64,000 nucleotides of DNA from Paenibacillus sp. USDA918EY (lineage in GTDB: Bacteria; Bacillota; Bacilli; Paenibacillales; Paenibacillaceae): the NCBI RefSeq assembly GCF_009870825.1, contig NZ_WTWY01000011.1, positions 124,001 to 188,000 of the forward strand, read 5' to 3'. Each line of letters opens with the position of its first letter. Within the stretch, counting starts at the first letter, position 1. The position numbers were made by a program, and so were the translations under genes. The notes under the pieces are model-generated. The model searched no databases and was not told where the DNA came from. It saw only the letters and a program-made list of their open reading frames with translations. Positions 1-8,447 of the stretch are shown here, piece by piece.

Positions 1-474
1 GTACCAGTTGTCGCTGAGGTCGCGTTTTTTGTTCATCGGGTAGAAGCAGATATATTTCGTTTTCGGAAGGATCGGTTTCAGCCGCGCCACGACATGCGGA
101 TTTTCCATCGGGTCGCCGCCGCCTTCTCCCGCCAGGTAGTTGCTCAGCTCCACGACGCTGACGTAAGAATACGATTTGGTCGTAAAGCGGGCGAACAACG
201 TTTTATTAAATGCGGTTTCCACCGCGTTGAGTTCTTCCAGCGTTTCACGCAGATGCATCAGGACAAAATCGGCTTTTTGCCCCACAATGCTGTAGACCGC
301 CGTACTGCCTTGTTTGGCGGATTCGATCTCGGACCATTCTTTCAAAAATTCCTGCAGCTCGTCGAGCGCCATGGCGCGTTCCTCGTCGTCCGCGGATTTC
401 CAGGCTGTCCAGTTGATGGAACGAAAATCGTGAAGAGCGTACCAGCCTTCTAAAGTGGATGCTGCTTCGTTCAT
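1..474 (-). CDS. hemQ: Coproheme decarboxylase HemQ (C-terminal part outside the window)
   Basis: The first 158 residues of a chlorite-dismutase-fold protein are visible; the rest lies left of the window. HemQ converts coproheme III to heme b with peroxide in the coproporphyrin-dependent heme pathway of Gram-positive bacteria. The N-terminus ([12 protein letters not shown]), the segment [13 protein letters not shown] and the block [13 protein letters not shown] are typical of the family. The catalytic tyrosine is present as Tyr145 in YPMNKKR, the position known from characterised HemQ. The start is the ATG at 474 with GGGAGTG upstream. Assignment is firm; only the proximal heme-ligand histidine cannot be checked because it would be off the edge. 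Confidence 0.93.
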   Translation of the reverse strand, partial: MNEAASTLEGWYALHDFRSINWTAWKSADDEERAMALDELQEFLKEWSEIESAKQGSTAVYSIVGQKADFVLMHLRETLEELNAVETAFNKTLFARFTTKSYSYVSVVELSNYLAGEGGGDPMENPHVVARLKPILPKTKYICFYPMNKKRDLSDNWY

Positions 475-695
475 TTATCGATCACTCCCAAGTTTAGTTG
501 CTTTTGCACCTTCTCCCCATTGTATCCCAATCGCAAGGGAAAGAGCAAATGAAGTCACAATCTATTCACTTAATGTTCGTTGCTTCGTGACATTTTTTCT
601 AGTAAACTAACTACATAAAATAAGAAGCGTTTTCTGCACTTTACTTCAGGCAAAACATGAGCGGGTCATAGAGAAGAAGAGGTGAACAGGTTAGC

Positions 696-992
696 ATGCA
701 GTTTATCCCTGTATTGGTGCTGATGGTTTTATTTTTTATGATGATGTTCGGAATCGGCTTCATCTTAAATATGCTTATGAAAACCACTTGGTTTCCATCC
801 TATTTGTTTATTATTGTCATTTTGCCGATCGTGGTTTATTCGCTGTGGGACCGGGGAAACACGTCGTTTCTCAATTATTTGGGCTCCTTCCGGCTCGTCG
901 ATTATTTGACGGGGGTGGCCGGGCTTGTCGGGGCGGTCGTCAGCGGCGTTTCGATTCAGAAGCTGCGCAAAAGCGGATTTAAAATGTTTTAA
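696..992 (+). CDS. YuiB-like small membrane protein
   Basis: A 98-residue, very hydrophobic protein with about three membrane segments (roughly residues 4-26, 33-52 and 64-88) and a short basic tail ending KSGFKMF. The layout and the closing pattern (LVGAVVSGVSIQKLRKSGFKMF-like) resemble YuiB of Bacillus subtilis, a family of unknown function. The ATG is preceded by AGAGGTG at a slightly long distance. It stands alone, followed by a terminator at 1011. Family membership is by recall of the pattern; no biochemical role can be given. Confidence 0.6.
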   Translation: MQFIPVLVLMVLFFMMMFGIGFILNMLMKTTWFPSYLFIIVILPIVVYSLWDRGNTSFLNYLGSFRLVDYLTGVAGLVGAVVSGVSIQKLRKSGFKMF

Positions 993-1010
993 GGAACAAC
1001 GTAAAGTGGG

Positions 1011-1039
1011 ACGGCTCTCCGGAAGGAGGGCTGTTTTTC
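1011..1039 (+). terminator. Intrinsic terminator after the yuiB-like gene
   Basis: CGGCTCTCC, GGAA loop, GGAGGGCTG, then five T. Two wobble pairs in the stem. Confidence 0.65.
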
Positions 1040-1089
1040 TTATAGCCTCATGATCTTAAGTAGCTTCCGTTAAAGAAGGAGAGGGTAGG

Positions 1090-2724
1090 TTGAAGGGAAA
1101 ATACTGTCTTGCATGGTTTGCGGCGTTTGTGGTCGTTTGCGGTTTTTTTCCCGGGATCGGGAAGGCTGCGCCGCAGGAGGTGCCTCTGCGTGCCGCGGTC
1201 GAGGCTTTGGGGGGGAGCGTGTTGTGGATTCACGAGGAGAAGGCGGCAACGGCCGTATTGGGGACCCGCAAATGGAAAATAACGCTCGGCAGCGCCCGGT
1301 CCGATGCGGATGGCCGGCAAGTCGACCTTCCGAAGCCGGCGGCGATGGATCAGGAGCACCGGCTGTATGTCCCTTTGGCGTCTTTTCGCGAGGCGCTTGG
1401 CGTTGCGCTGGAGCTGCGCGGCGGAAGCTGGGACGTAGGAAAAGGGGATGCGGCAGGCCTTGGCATGCGGTGGATGCGTCTGCTGCAGCTGGAAAAATAC
1501 GAAGAGGCGCGGGGGATGATGAATCCAAGCCTGGCCGAGCTGTATCCGGCCGATGTCCTGGAGCGTTACAAAAGCCATATCGAGGAAAGTTACGGCTCCT
1601 GGACGCTGACCAAGGCGGACGCCCGCGAAAACCGGGTTCACCGGAATGCCGTCCTTTCCTACCAAACCCCGCGCGGCAAAAGCTTCCGGATGGAGCTCCG
1701 TTTCGGCAGCGACGGCCGGCTTGACGACCTGGCGCTGCTTCCGAGCGATCCCGGTCTGTACCGGCCGCCTGCATATGACGACCCTGGCCGATACGTAACG
1801 GAGCAAGTGACGGTCGGAACCGAAAGCCTTCCTCTTCCCGGGTCGTTAACCCTGCCTGCGAAAGCCGAAGGAAAAGTGCCTGCCGTCGTTCTCGTTCACG
1901 GCTCGGGTCCGAGCGATGAAGACGAATCGTCCGGAGGCGGCAAAATGTTCAGGGACATCGCCGTCGGGCTCGCCCGCGAGGGGATCGCGGTTCTGCGTTA
2001 CGCCAAACGAACATATGAATATCCCAACCGTTCGCTGACGCCTGACTTCACGGTCCGGGAGGAAACGATCGAGGACTGCCTCACGGCCGTCAAGCTACTG
2101 CGGCAGGACAAGCGGATCGATCCGGGCCGGATTTATGTGCTCGGACACAGCCAAGGCGGCATGCTGGTGCCGAAAATGATCGAAGAAGACCAAGAAGGCG
2201 CGATTGCCGGCGCGATGCTGCTGTCCGCTCCCTCCGGGGCGCTTGAGGATCTGATGCTTGCGCAGTACGAGGGCATCCTCAAGCGGGCGGTCGAGGCGGG
2301 AGAAGCCGGCGCCGAACTCGAACGCAAACAGGCGAATGCGGACATGTGGCGGCAGGCGGTGGACATGCTTCACGACGACCGGTACTCCAAGGCGCATATG
2401 CCTGCGGATTTCCCGCTGCCCCATGCGTACTGGTGGTACGATATCAGACAGTACAGCGGTCCGATGATCGCCCGCGGCCAGCATGTGCCGCTCCTGATCC
2501 TTCAGGGAGGCAATGACGTGCAGGTTCCCCCTTCCAGCATCAAGGTATGGAAGCAGGCCCTTGGCGGAAGAACGGACGTCAGCTGCAAATTATATCCCGG
2601 GCTGAACCATATGTACGCTTTATACGACAGGCCATCGACGGGAGCAGAATACCGTTTGGCGTCGAACGTTCCCGAATTCGTCATCCGGGATCTGGCAGAC
2701 TGGATTCATTTGGGGACAAAATAA
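1090..2724 (+). CDS. Secreted alpha/beta hydrolase with copper-amine-oxidase-like N-domain and DUF3887-like domain
   Basis: A 544-residue exported protein. Residues 1-27 form a signal peptide ending near GKAA. Residues ~30-115 look like the copper amine oxidase N-terminal domain that many Paenibacillus secreted proteins carry as a surface module. Residues ~120-220 resemble DUF3887, which often precedes hydrolases. The rest is an alpha/beta hydrolase of the dienelactone hydrolase/serine aminopeptidase type: HGSGPSDED around His270, nucleophile elbow GHSQGG with Ser354, Asp in QGGNDVQVP and His in YPGLNHMY. The start is a TTG with AAGGAGAGGG upstream. Substrate unknown; an esterase or peptidase of the cell envelope is the likely type. 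Confidence 0.8.
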   Translation: MKGKYCLAWFAAFVVVCGFFPGIGKAAPQEVPLRAAVEALGGSVLWIHEEKAATAVLGTRKWKITLGSARSDADGRQVDLPKPAAMDQEHRLYVPLASFREALGVALELRGGSWDVGKGDAAGLGMRWMRLLQLEKYEEARGMMNPSLAELYPADVLERYKSHIEESYGSWTLTKADARENRVHRNAVLSYQTPRGKSFRMELRFGSDGRLDDLALLPSDPGLYRPPAYDDPGRYVTEQVTVGTESLPLPGSLTLPAKAEGKVPAVVLVHGSGPSDEDESSGGGKMFRDIAVGLAREGIAVLRYAKRTYEYPNRSLTPDFTVREETIEDCLTAVKLLRQDKRIDPGRIYVLGHSQGGMLVPKMIEEDQEGAIAGAMLLSAPSGALEDLMLAQYEGILKRAVEAGEAGAELERKQANADMWRQAVDMLHDDRYSKAHMPADFPLPHAYWWYDIRQYSGPMIARGQHVPLLILQGGNDVQVPPSSIKVWKQALGGRTDVSCKLYPGLNHMYALYDRPSTGAEYRLASNVPEFVIRDLADWIHLGTK

Positions 2725-2803
2725 TCGTCGAAATATATCGGAGCGGGGATTCCTTTTATGATAGAATAGAGAAAGTCTACGTTACGATGGGAGGAGCCAA
2801 ATT

Positions 2804-4321
2804 ATGCACATGAAGAGCCTGCTGCATTTTACGGAAAATCACAGGTTTTGCGTCTATCGTGATTTTTGCCTGAGCAGTCTGGACAGCAGGATGCTGAGCT
2901 CGGCGTATCAGCCCATGGTCGGAGCCTTTGCCATCAGTTTGTACCATCTGCTCTTTCAGCAGATTCCTATAGAAAAATTGGGTTATTCCCCGCTCGAGCA
3001 GCAGCGGCGGCTGTTTTTGACTTTGGGGCTCGAGCCCAGCGAAAAAGGCCGCAGGTATTTGATCGAGCAGGCCTCGCTGCTGGAAGCGGTGGGACTGCTT
3101 CAAACCTGCCGCATGTACATGCCCGAGCACGAGGATTATGTCTATGAATACGAGCTCCAGCAGCCTTTGTCGCCGGCCGAGTTTTTTAACACCCAGCATT
3201 TGACGCTGCTGCTCCGGGACAAAATCGGCAAATTCGCCGTGCTGGCCCTCCGCGAGGAGCTTTGGGCCCGGGAGCCGGAGGAATTGGCGGGACCGCGGGG
3301 AGGGCATAAGGAAAATATTTCGCTCGCTTTTTACGACATTTTCGAGCTGAACACGCATGTGATCGATTACGAGCTTGAGCAGGCGCTTTCCGAAGTGTCT
3401 TCGGCAAGGCAGCCCGGCGTTCGTGTTGCGGCAAACGAAGACGCGCTGAACTATGCCGACATCATACTCCGTTTTCCGAAGGATTCGGTCAATCGCGCCC
3501 ATGTCGAGAAGCTTCGCTTCAACCACGAGCAGATGGGGATTATCAATTACGTCGTGCATAAATACGACTTGAGCGTGCAGGATCTTTGCCGCCTGCTGGA
3601 CGAAGACGGGGCGTTTACCCCCGACGGCAGCGTGGCGCTCGATGAACTGCAGCGGCGGGCAAACCTGCATTTTCGCCAGGACAAGCGGCGTCAGGAGCAG
3701 CGGGAGGTGTATGCCGGCAAGGTGGTTTCGCTCAGGCTGCCTGAAGATTCGGCCGACCCGGCTCCGATGGAGCATGCCGTCGAAATGGAGTATTACCTGG
3801 ACGTGCCGGTCCAATTCCAGTCCAAATGCGACATTCACCAATACAACATGATGCTCCGCAACGAACCGTACACGCGGCTGCTCAAGACGTTTTTTCCGGG
3901 TTCGGTGCCGGACAACTTTTTTGATATTTTCGAAAAAATCGACCACAGCTACAAGCTGCCGGGAGAAGTCATCAACGTCCTTATCCATTATTTGATGTCT
4001 TTGCTGACGTCGGGCGGCAACGAGCAGCGCATCAACCGGAACTTCGTCGAGGCGATCGCTTCCAACATGCTGCTGAAGCAGGTCAACACGTACGAGAAGG
4101 CCGTTCAATACATCCGCGACCAGTCCAAGGTGAAAGGAAAGCAGGCGGCGGCTTCCGGAGGCGGAAGATCCCGTACATACGGCAGCAAGTCCGCCCGGGT
4201 CAAACCCGACATCCCGATCGCCCAGGAAAGCGGGGCCGCAAACGCCGTGAGCGAAGAAGAGTTTGAGGAAATGCTCCGGATGGCGGCCGAAATGCAGGCG
4301 AGCAAAAAGAAGGGAATGTAG
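2804..4321 (+). CDS. dnaB: Replication initiation and membrane attachment protein DnaB
   Basis: A 505-residue homologue of the Firmicute DnaB primosome protein, which helps DnaD and DnaI load the replicative helicase at oriC and at stalled forks. The N-terminal block SSAYQPMVGAFAISLYHLL matches the family's winged-helix start, and residues ~340-430 (YNMMLRNEPYTRLLKTFFPG, then VINVLIHYLM) match the C-terminal DnaB/DnaD domain. The C-terminus is Lys/Arg-rich and disordered-looking with an acidic end. The immediate downstream gene is dnaI, its loading partner, which settles the assignment. Start ATG with GGGAGGAG at good spacing; a second ATG lies two codons on. Confidence 0.92.
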   Translation: MHMKSLLHFTENHRFCVYRDFCLSSLDSRMLSSAYQPMVGAFAISLYHLLFQQIPIEKLGYSPLEQQRRLFLTLGLEPSEKGRRYLIEQASLLEAVGLLQTCRMYMPEHEDYVYEYELQQPLSPAEFFNTQHLTLLLRDKIGKFAVLALREELWAREPEELAGPRGGHKENISLAFYDIFELNTHVIDYELEQALSEVSSARQPGVRVAANEDALNYADIILRFPKDSVNRAHVEKLRFNHEQMGIINYVVHKYDLSVQDLCRLLDEDGAFTPDGSVALDELQRRANLHFRQDKRRQEQREVYAGKVVSLRLPEDSADPAPMEHAVEMEYYLDVPVQFQSKCDIHQYNMMLRNEPYTRLLKTFFPGSVPDNFFDIFEKIDHSYKLPGEVINVLIHYLMSLLTSGGNEQRINRNFVEAIASNMLLKQVNTYEKAVQYIRDQSKVKGKQAAASGGGRSRTYGSKSARVKPDIPIAQESGAANAVSEEEFEEMLRMAAEMQASKKKGM

Positions 4322-4375
4322 GCCGGAATGGTTGTGAACGGAACTATTTTCGACAGAAAGGGGGCGTTTTAAGGT

Positions 4376-5332
4376 TTGGAATCGTTAGGTCAACTGCTTA
4401 AGCAAATGAACGGTCCGTCGTTTCTGAAAAAATCGCAGGCGATTTTCGAGGAGCTGCTGCACGATCCGATCGTCCGGGAGCTTCGCGCCGAACGTCCGGA
4501 GATGGATGAAGACAAGCTTCGCGCCAATTTGCCTCGCCTGTACCAATACGTCCACGACCAGCGCAACTGCCGGAACTGTCCGGGCCTCGACCGATGCCCC
4601 AACGATTTCGAGGGACATTACTCCAAGCTGGAGATGGCCGAACAGAACGGGAAGCTGGAAATCGTCGAGCGCAAGGCTCCTTGCTCCCTGCAAATCGCCA
4701 AGCATAACGAAGAGCGAATCCGGAAGCGGATCCGCAGCTTTTACGTCGACGAACGGGCGCTTGAGGAAGGCTACAACGAAGTGGAAATCATGGGAAAAGA
4801 CCGTCTGCGCGCGCCGGCGGTGTCCCAGGTTTTCCGTTACATCCGCGAGGTGAAGGATAACGGCCTTCAGCCGAGAGGGCTGTATCTGTTCGGTTCCTTC
4901 GGAACGGGAAAAACGTTTCTGATGAGTTATCTCCTTCATGAACTGGCGATCGCGGGTTATACCGGCGTTATCGTCTACATGCCCGAATTCATGGAGGACC
5001 TGAAGTCGATGCTTCAGGACAGCCAGAAGCTCAAGGAGACGGTGGAGGTCATGAAAAACTGCGACCTGCTCATTTTAGACGACATCGGAGCGGAAAATTT
5101 GAGCCCGTGGGTACGCGACCATGTGCTCGGCGCCATTCTCAATTACCGGATGAACCGCAAACCGACCTTTTACACATCCAATTATGATCTTGCCAGCCTG
5201 GAGAAGCATCTCAGCTTTACGAGCAAGGACGGGGAGGAACTGTACAAAGGGCAGCGGCTGATGGACCGCATTTCGCCTTTTGTCGACGTCGTGCACCTGC
5301 ATGGCGAAAACCAGCGGCGGAACCGCTCCTGA
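4376..5332 (+). CDS. dnaI: Helicase loader DnaI
   Basis: A 318-residue primosomal AAA+ ATPase that loads the replicative helicase. The N-terminal zinc-binding domain shows Cys65, Cys68, Cys74, His81 and Cys103, the expected ligand set. The AAA+ domain has Walker A GSFGTGKT (residues 173-180), Walker B LLILDDIGAE and the sensor region FYTSNYD. It starts with TTG 54 bp after dnaB, with an AAGGGGGCG ribosome site, so the two genes are almost certainly co-transcribed. A bidirectional hairpin terminator follows at once. Confidence 0.95.
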   Translation: MESLGQLLKQMNGPSFLKKSQAIFEELLHDPIVRELRAERPEMDEDKLRANLPRLYQYVHDQRNCRNCPGLDRCPNDFEGHYSKLEMAEQNGKLEIVERKAPCSLQIAKHNEERIRKRIRSFYVDERALEEGYNEVEIMGKDRLRAPAVSQVFRYIREVKDNGLQPRGLYLFGSFGTGKTFLMSYLLHELAIAGYTGVIVYMPEFMEDLKSMLQDSQKLKETVEVMKNCDLLILDDIGAENLSPWVRDHVLGAILNYRMNRKPTFYTSNYDLASLEKHLSFTSKDGEELYKGQRLMDRISPFVDVVHLHGENQRRNRS

Positions 5333-5351
5333 AGCAACCCGAAGCGAATAG

Positions 5352-5400
5352 AAAAAAGCCTGACCTTCTGCCGGTGCGGCATAATAGGCCAGGCTTTTTC
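5352..5400. terminator. Bidirectional terminator between dnaI and the YqzM-like gene
   Basis: AAAAAGCCTGACC pairs with GGCCAGGCTTTTT; the A-run and T-run let it work for both convergent genes. Confidence 0.8.
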
Positions 5401-5424
5401 GTTTCAGCTCGCTTACCGAGCGTG

Positions 5425-5583
5425 TTAGCCGGAAATCACGAACTTGATGATGACCATAATCGCGAAGATGAGGATCATGAACAAAGACATGCCCCCGAAG
5501 CCATTCATCAGATCCATCAAGTCATTGCGCGGCTCTTCATTGACGTGTTCCCGCGGGTCGTTAGCGTGCACGTTTGCATCCAT
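5425..5583 (-). CDS. YqzM-like single-span membrane peptide
   Basis: A 52-residue peptide: a polar, acidic N-terminal half (MDANVHANDPREHVNEEP) and one membrane helix at residues ~33-50 ending KFVISG. The GGAGGC ribosome site seven bases before the ATG supports translation. Size, topology and the NDLMDLMNGFGG/FxxMVIIKF pattern fit the YqzM family of Bacillus (unknown function). It converges on dnaI across a shared terminator. The family name is from memory of the pattern and is moderately sure. Confidence 0.6.
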   Translation of the reverse strand: MDANVHANDPREHVNEEPRNDLMDLMNGFGGMSLFMILIFAIMVIIKFVISG

Positions 5584-5774
5584 AATACAATGCCTCCTCA
5601 GGATGGTTTCACTTTATGTAAATGAGCATGGTCATTGACACGTAAAACCTGAGTTTAACCTTAGTATACCCAAAGTCCAAAGAATTTGTAAAGAATATAT
5701 GGCGAATACTTTAGGGCACAATAAGTTGGATCATACGGCAGGGGATGACCACAGGAAGATCTGTAATTAAGGAT

Positions 5775-5804
5775 TTTACATTTCTAAAAAAAGTGTGGTA
5801 TACT
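5775..5804 (+). promoter_or_regulatory. Sigma-A-type promoter of trxA
   Basis: TTTACA, 18-bp spacer, TATACT, about 90 bp before the trxA start. Confidence 0.6.
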
Positions 5805-5894
5805 GAAACTGTCCGCAAAGACATTTCAGTTGGGATTTTCCACAAATCCTCAAGATTTATGAAAATTCAGCTTTTTATAAGGAGGAGTAATATT

Positions 5895-6212
5895 ATGGCT
5901 ATTGTAAACGTCACTGACCAATCCTTTAATGCTGAAATTGAAGGCCAAGGTACAGTATTGGTTGATTTCTGGGCGCCTTGGTGCGGCCCTTGCAAAATGA
6001 TCGCTCCGATTCTGGACGAACTCTCCAACGAAATGGGAGACGCCGTCAAAATCGCCAAATTGAACGTGGATGAAAATCCGGAAACGGCATCCCGTTTCGG
6101 CGTGATGAGCATCCCTACGCTGATCTTCTTTAAAGACGGCCAGCCGGTTGACAAAGTGGTAGGATTGAATTCGAAGGAAAACCTGAAGAACATCATTTCC
6201 AAACATCAATAA
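5895..6212 (+). CDS. trxA: Thioredoxin
   Basis: A 105-residue cytoplasmic thioredoxin, the general disulfide reductase fed by thioredoxin reductase. The active site is Cys30-Gly-Pro-Cys33 preceded by Trp29, with buried Asp24 and the cis-proline Pro74 in SIPT. The ATG at 5895 is chosen because AAGGAGG lies at ideal spacing; the reading frame stays open upstream, but the extra residues are not thioredoxin-like and overlap the promoter. It is monocistronic between its own promoter and a weak terminator. Confidence 0.96.
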   Translation: MAIVNVTDQSFNAEIEGQGTVLVDFWAPWCGPCKMIAPILDELSNEMGDAVKIAKLNVDENPETASRFGVMSIPTLIFFKDGQPVDKVVGLNSKENLKNIISKHQ

Positions 6213-6240
6213 TCCACATATTGACGCTCAACCATATGAT

Positions 6241-6270
6241 GCGCCTCCGGACCCTCCGGGGGCGCTTTGC
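6241..6270 (+). terminator. Possible terminator after trxA
   Basis: GCGCC-TCCGG-ACCC-TCCGG-GGGCGC hairpin followed by a short, interrupted T-tract. Confidence 0.4.
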
Positions 6271-6440
6271 TGCGTTTACGAAAGCCGTTTTTTGAGCCTT
6301 GCCGGGTTCCTCCCATAAAAATGCGCTTTGGATTTTGGCGGATTCCCCATATAATAATAAAAGTTATATTTTCGAATCATTTTAAAAATCATACATCGTG
6401 ATTCTTCCTGGATCTTTGAAGAAAGGGGGAGAGGGGAGAC

Positions 6441-8330
6441 ATGGAAGAAAAAAAGGCCGAAACGTTGGCCGAGCTGGAAAAAGCGCAGGAAAACATCCGC
6501 AACAAGCTGGCGCTGCTGCCAGATTTGCCCGGATGTTACCTGATGAAAAACGCGGACGGCAAAATCATTTACGTCGGCAAAGCCAAAGTGCTGAAAAACC
6601 GGGTCCGCTCCTATTTTACCGGGAGCCATAACGGAAAAACGCAGCGGCTTGTGGCGGATATCCGCGATTTCGAATATATCGTCACCGGCAGCAACATCGA
6701 GGCGCTCATTTTGGAATGCAACCTGATCAAAATGCATCAGCCTAAATACAACGTGCTGCTGAAGGACGACAAAACGTTCCCGTACATCAAAATTACGAAC
6801 GAGGCGCATCCCCGGCTTGAAGTCACGCGGCGCGTGCTGAAGGACAAGGCGAAATATTTTGGCCCCTATCCGAACGCCTATGCCGCACAGCAGACCAAAA
6901 AGCTGCTTGACCGCATGTATCCGCTTCGCAAATGCGGCGTAATGCCGAAGGAGGTATGTCTTTATTACCATATGGGACAATGCCTCGCGCCTTGCGAAAA
7001 GGAAGTCGACCCTTCGGAATACGAGCGGATTACGCAAGAAATCCAGTCATTCCTGGGCGGCGGGCATGAGGAGATCAAAAAAGAGCTCCAGCGGAAAATG
7101 GAGGAAGCGGCCGAAGAGCTGTATTTCGAGCGGGCCAAGGAACTCCGCGACCAAATCATGAACATCGACGCCATCATGGAAAAGCAGAAAATTACGACGT
7201 CCGACGCGAAGGACCGTGACGTGCTTGGTTTCGCCGTGGACAAAGGCTGGATGTGCGTGCAAATTTTGTACATGCGCCAAGGGAAAATGGTTCAGCGCCA
7301 CGCGACCGCTTTTCCGTTTTACGGGGAGGCGTACAGCGACTTTGTGTCGTTCGTGACGCAGTATTACAGCGACAACCCGGCGCTGCCGCAGGAAATATTG
7401 CTGCCCGACTCGGAAAAAAATCCGGAGGCATCGAGTCCTGAAACGGAAGAAACGGAAAACCGGGACGCGCTGGATGCGCAGAGCGCCGCGGCGTCGCTGC
7501 AGGAGTGGCTTGGCGTCAAGGTTCTCGTGCCCCAGCGCGGCAAAAAGCGGCAGATGGTCGGCATGGCCGTCGAAAACGCGAAGGTGTCGCTTGACGAAAA
7601 ATTCAGGCTGATCGAGCGGGACGAGGAAAGAACGCTCAAAGCCGCCGCCAATTTGGGCCAATACATCGGCATCGAAAATCTTCACCGCATCGAGGCGTTC
7701 GACAACTCCAACATTCAGGGAACCAACCCGGTGTCGGCCATGGTGGTCTTTATCGACGGAAAACCGGATAAAAAAGAGTACCGAAAATATAAGGTCCGCA
7801 CCGTTCAAGGACCGGACGACTACGAAACGATGCGCGAGGTCATCCGTCGCCGTTATGAGCGTGTCTTGAAGGAAAACCTGGAAATGCCCGATCTCATCGT
7901 CGTGGACGGCGGCAAAGGCCAAATTTCCGCCGCGGTCGACGTGCTGGAAAACGAGCTGGGTCTGTTCATCCCGGTATGCGGACTGGTCAAAGACGTGAAG
8001 CACAGAACGGCGCAGCTGATGGTGGGCGATCCGCCCGAGCCCGTCGACCTGCCGCGCGACAGCCAGGAGTTTTATTTGCTGCAGCGGATTCAGGACGAGG
8101 TTCACCGCTTTGCGATTTCGTTCCACCGCGAGCAGCGGGGCAAATCGATGGTCGCGTCGAAGCTCGATTCGATTCCGGGCATCGGCGAGAAGCGGCGCAA
8201 GCTGCTGCTGAAGCATTTTGGATCGCTGAAAAAAATAAAAGAGGCCAGCATCGAAGATTTCCGGCCTCTTTCCATCGGAGACAAGCTTGCAAGGCAAATC
8301 CTTGAAGCCCTTCAGGATGAGGAGCCATGA
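6441..8330 (+). CDS. uvrC: Excinuclease ABC subunit UvrC
   Basis: A 629-residue UvrC, the dual-incision endonuclease of nucleotide excision repair acting with UvrA and UvrB. It has the GIY-YIG domain at residues ~30-110 (GCYLM, then [16 protein letters not shown] and the LECNLIK segment), a UVR motif at ~205-240, the RNase-H-like endonuclease domain ([16 protein letters not shown]) and tandem helix-hairpin-helix motifs near the C-terminus ([19 protein letters not shown]). An acidic insertion around residues 325-350 makes it slightly longer than usual. Ribosome site GGGAGAGGGG before the ATG. Monocistronic; the stop codon sits inside the terminator stem. Confidence 0.96.
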   Translation: MEEKKAETLAELEKAQENIRNKLALLPDLPGCYLMKNADGKIIYVGKAKVLKNRVRSYFTGSHNGKTQRLVADIRDFEYIVTGSNIEALILECNLIKMHQPKYNVLLKDDKTFPYIKITNEAHPRLEVTRRVLKDKAKYFGPYPNAYAAQQTKKLLDRMYPLRKCGVMPKEVCLYYHMGQCLAPCEKEVDPSEYERITQEIQSFLGGGHEEIKKELQRKMEEAAEELYFERAKELRDQIMNIDAIMEKQKITTSDAKDRDVLGFAVDKGWMCVQILYMRQGKMVQRHATAFPFYGEAYSDFVSFVTQYYSDNPALPQEILLPDSEKNPEASSPETEETENRDALDAQSAAASLQEWLGVKVLVPQRGKKRQMVGMAVENAKVSLDEKFRLIERDEERTLKAAANLGQYIGIENLHRIEAFDNSNIQGTNPVSAMVVFIDGKPDKKEYRKYKVRTVQGPDDYETMREVIRRRYERVLKENLEMPDLIVVDGGKGQISAAVDVLENELGLFIPVCGLVKDVKHRTAQLMVGDPPEPVDLPRDSQEFYLLQRIQDEVHRFAISFHREQRGKSMVASKLDSIPGIGEKRRKLLLKHFGSLKKIKEASIEDFRPLSIGDKLARQILEALQDEEP

Positions 8331-8349
8331 TCAATGGCTCCTTTTTTTT
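8321..8349 (+). terminator. Terminator of uvrC
   Basis: GGAGCCAT/ATGGCTCC stem followed by eight T; overlaps the uvrC stop codon. Confidence 0.85.
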
Positions 8350-8379
8350 GACGTTTTAGAGTTTATAAATTTCGGGGAT

Positions 8380-8430
8380 CCCCGCAAAGTAACTGGATGA
8401 GCTTCGAAGTCAAGGCCCCACTTTGCGGGG
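8380..8430. repeat. 11-bp perfect inverted repeat
   Basis: CCCCGCAAAGT (8380-8390) and ACTTTGCGGGG (8420-8430) face each other across 29 bases, just past the end of the minus-strand protease gene. No T-tract follows, so it is not a classical terminator; an mRNA 3'-end stabiliser or a protein site are alternatives. Confidence 0.5.
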
Positions 8431-8447
8431 GTTAAAAACTCATGAGT

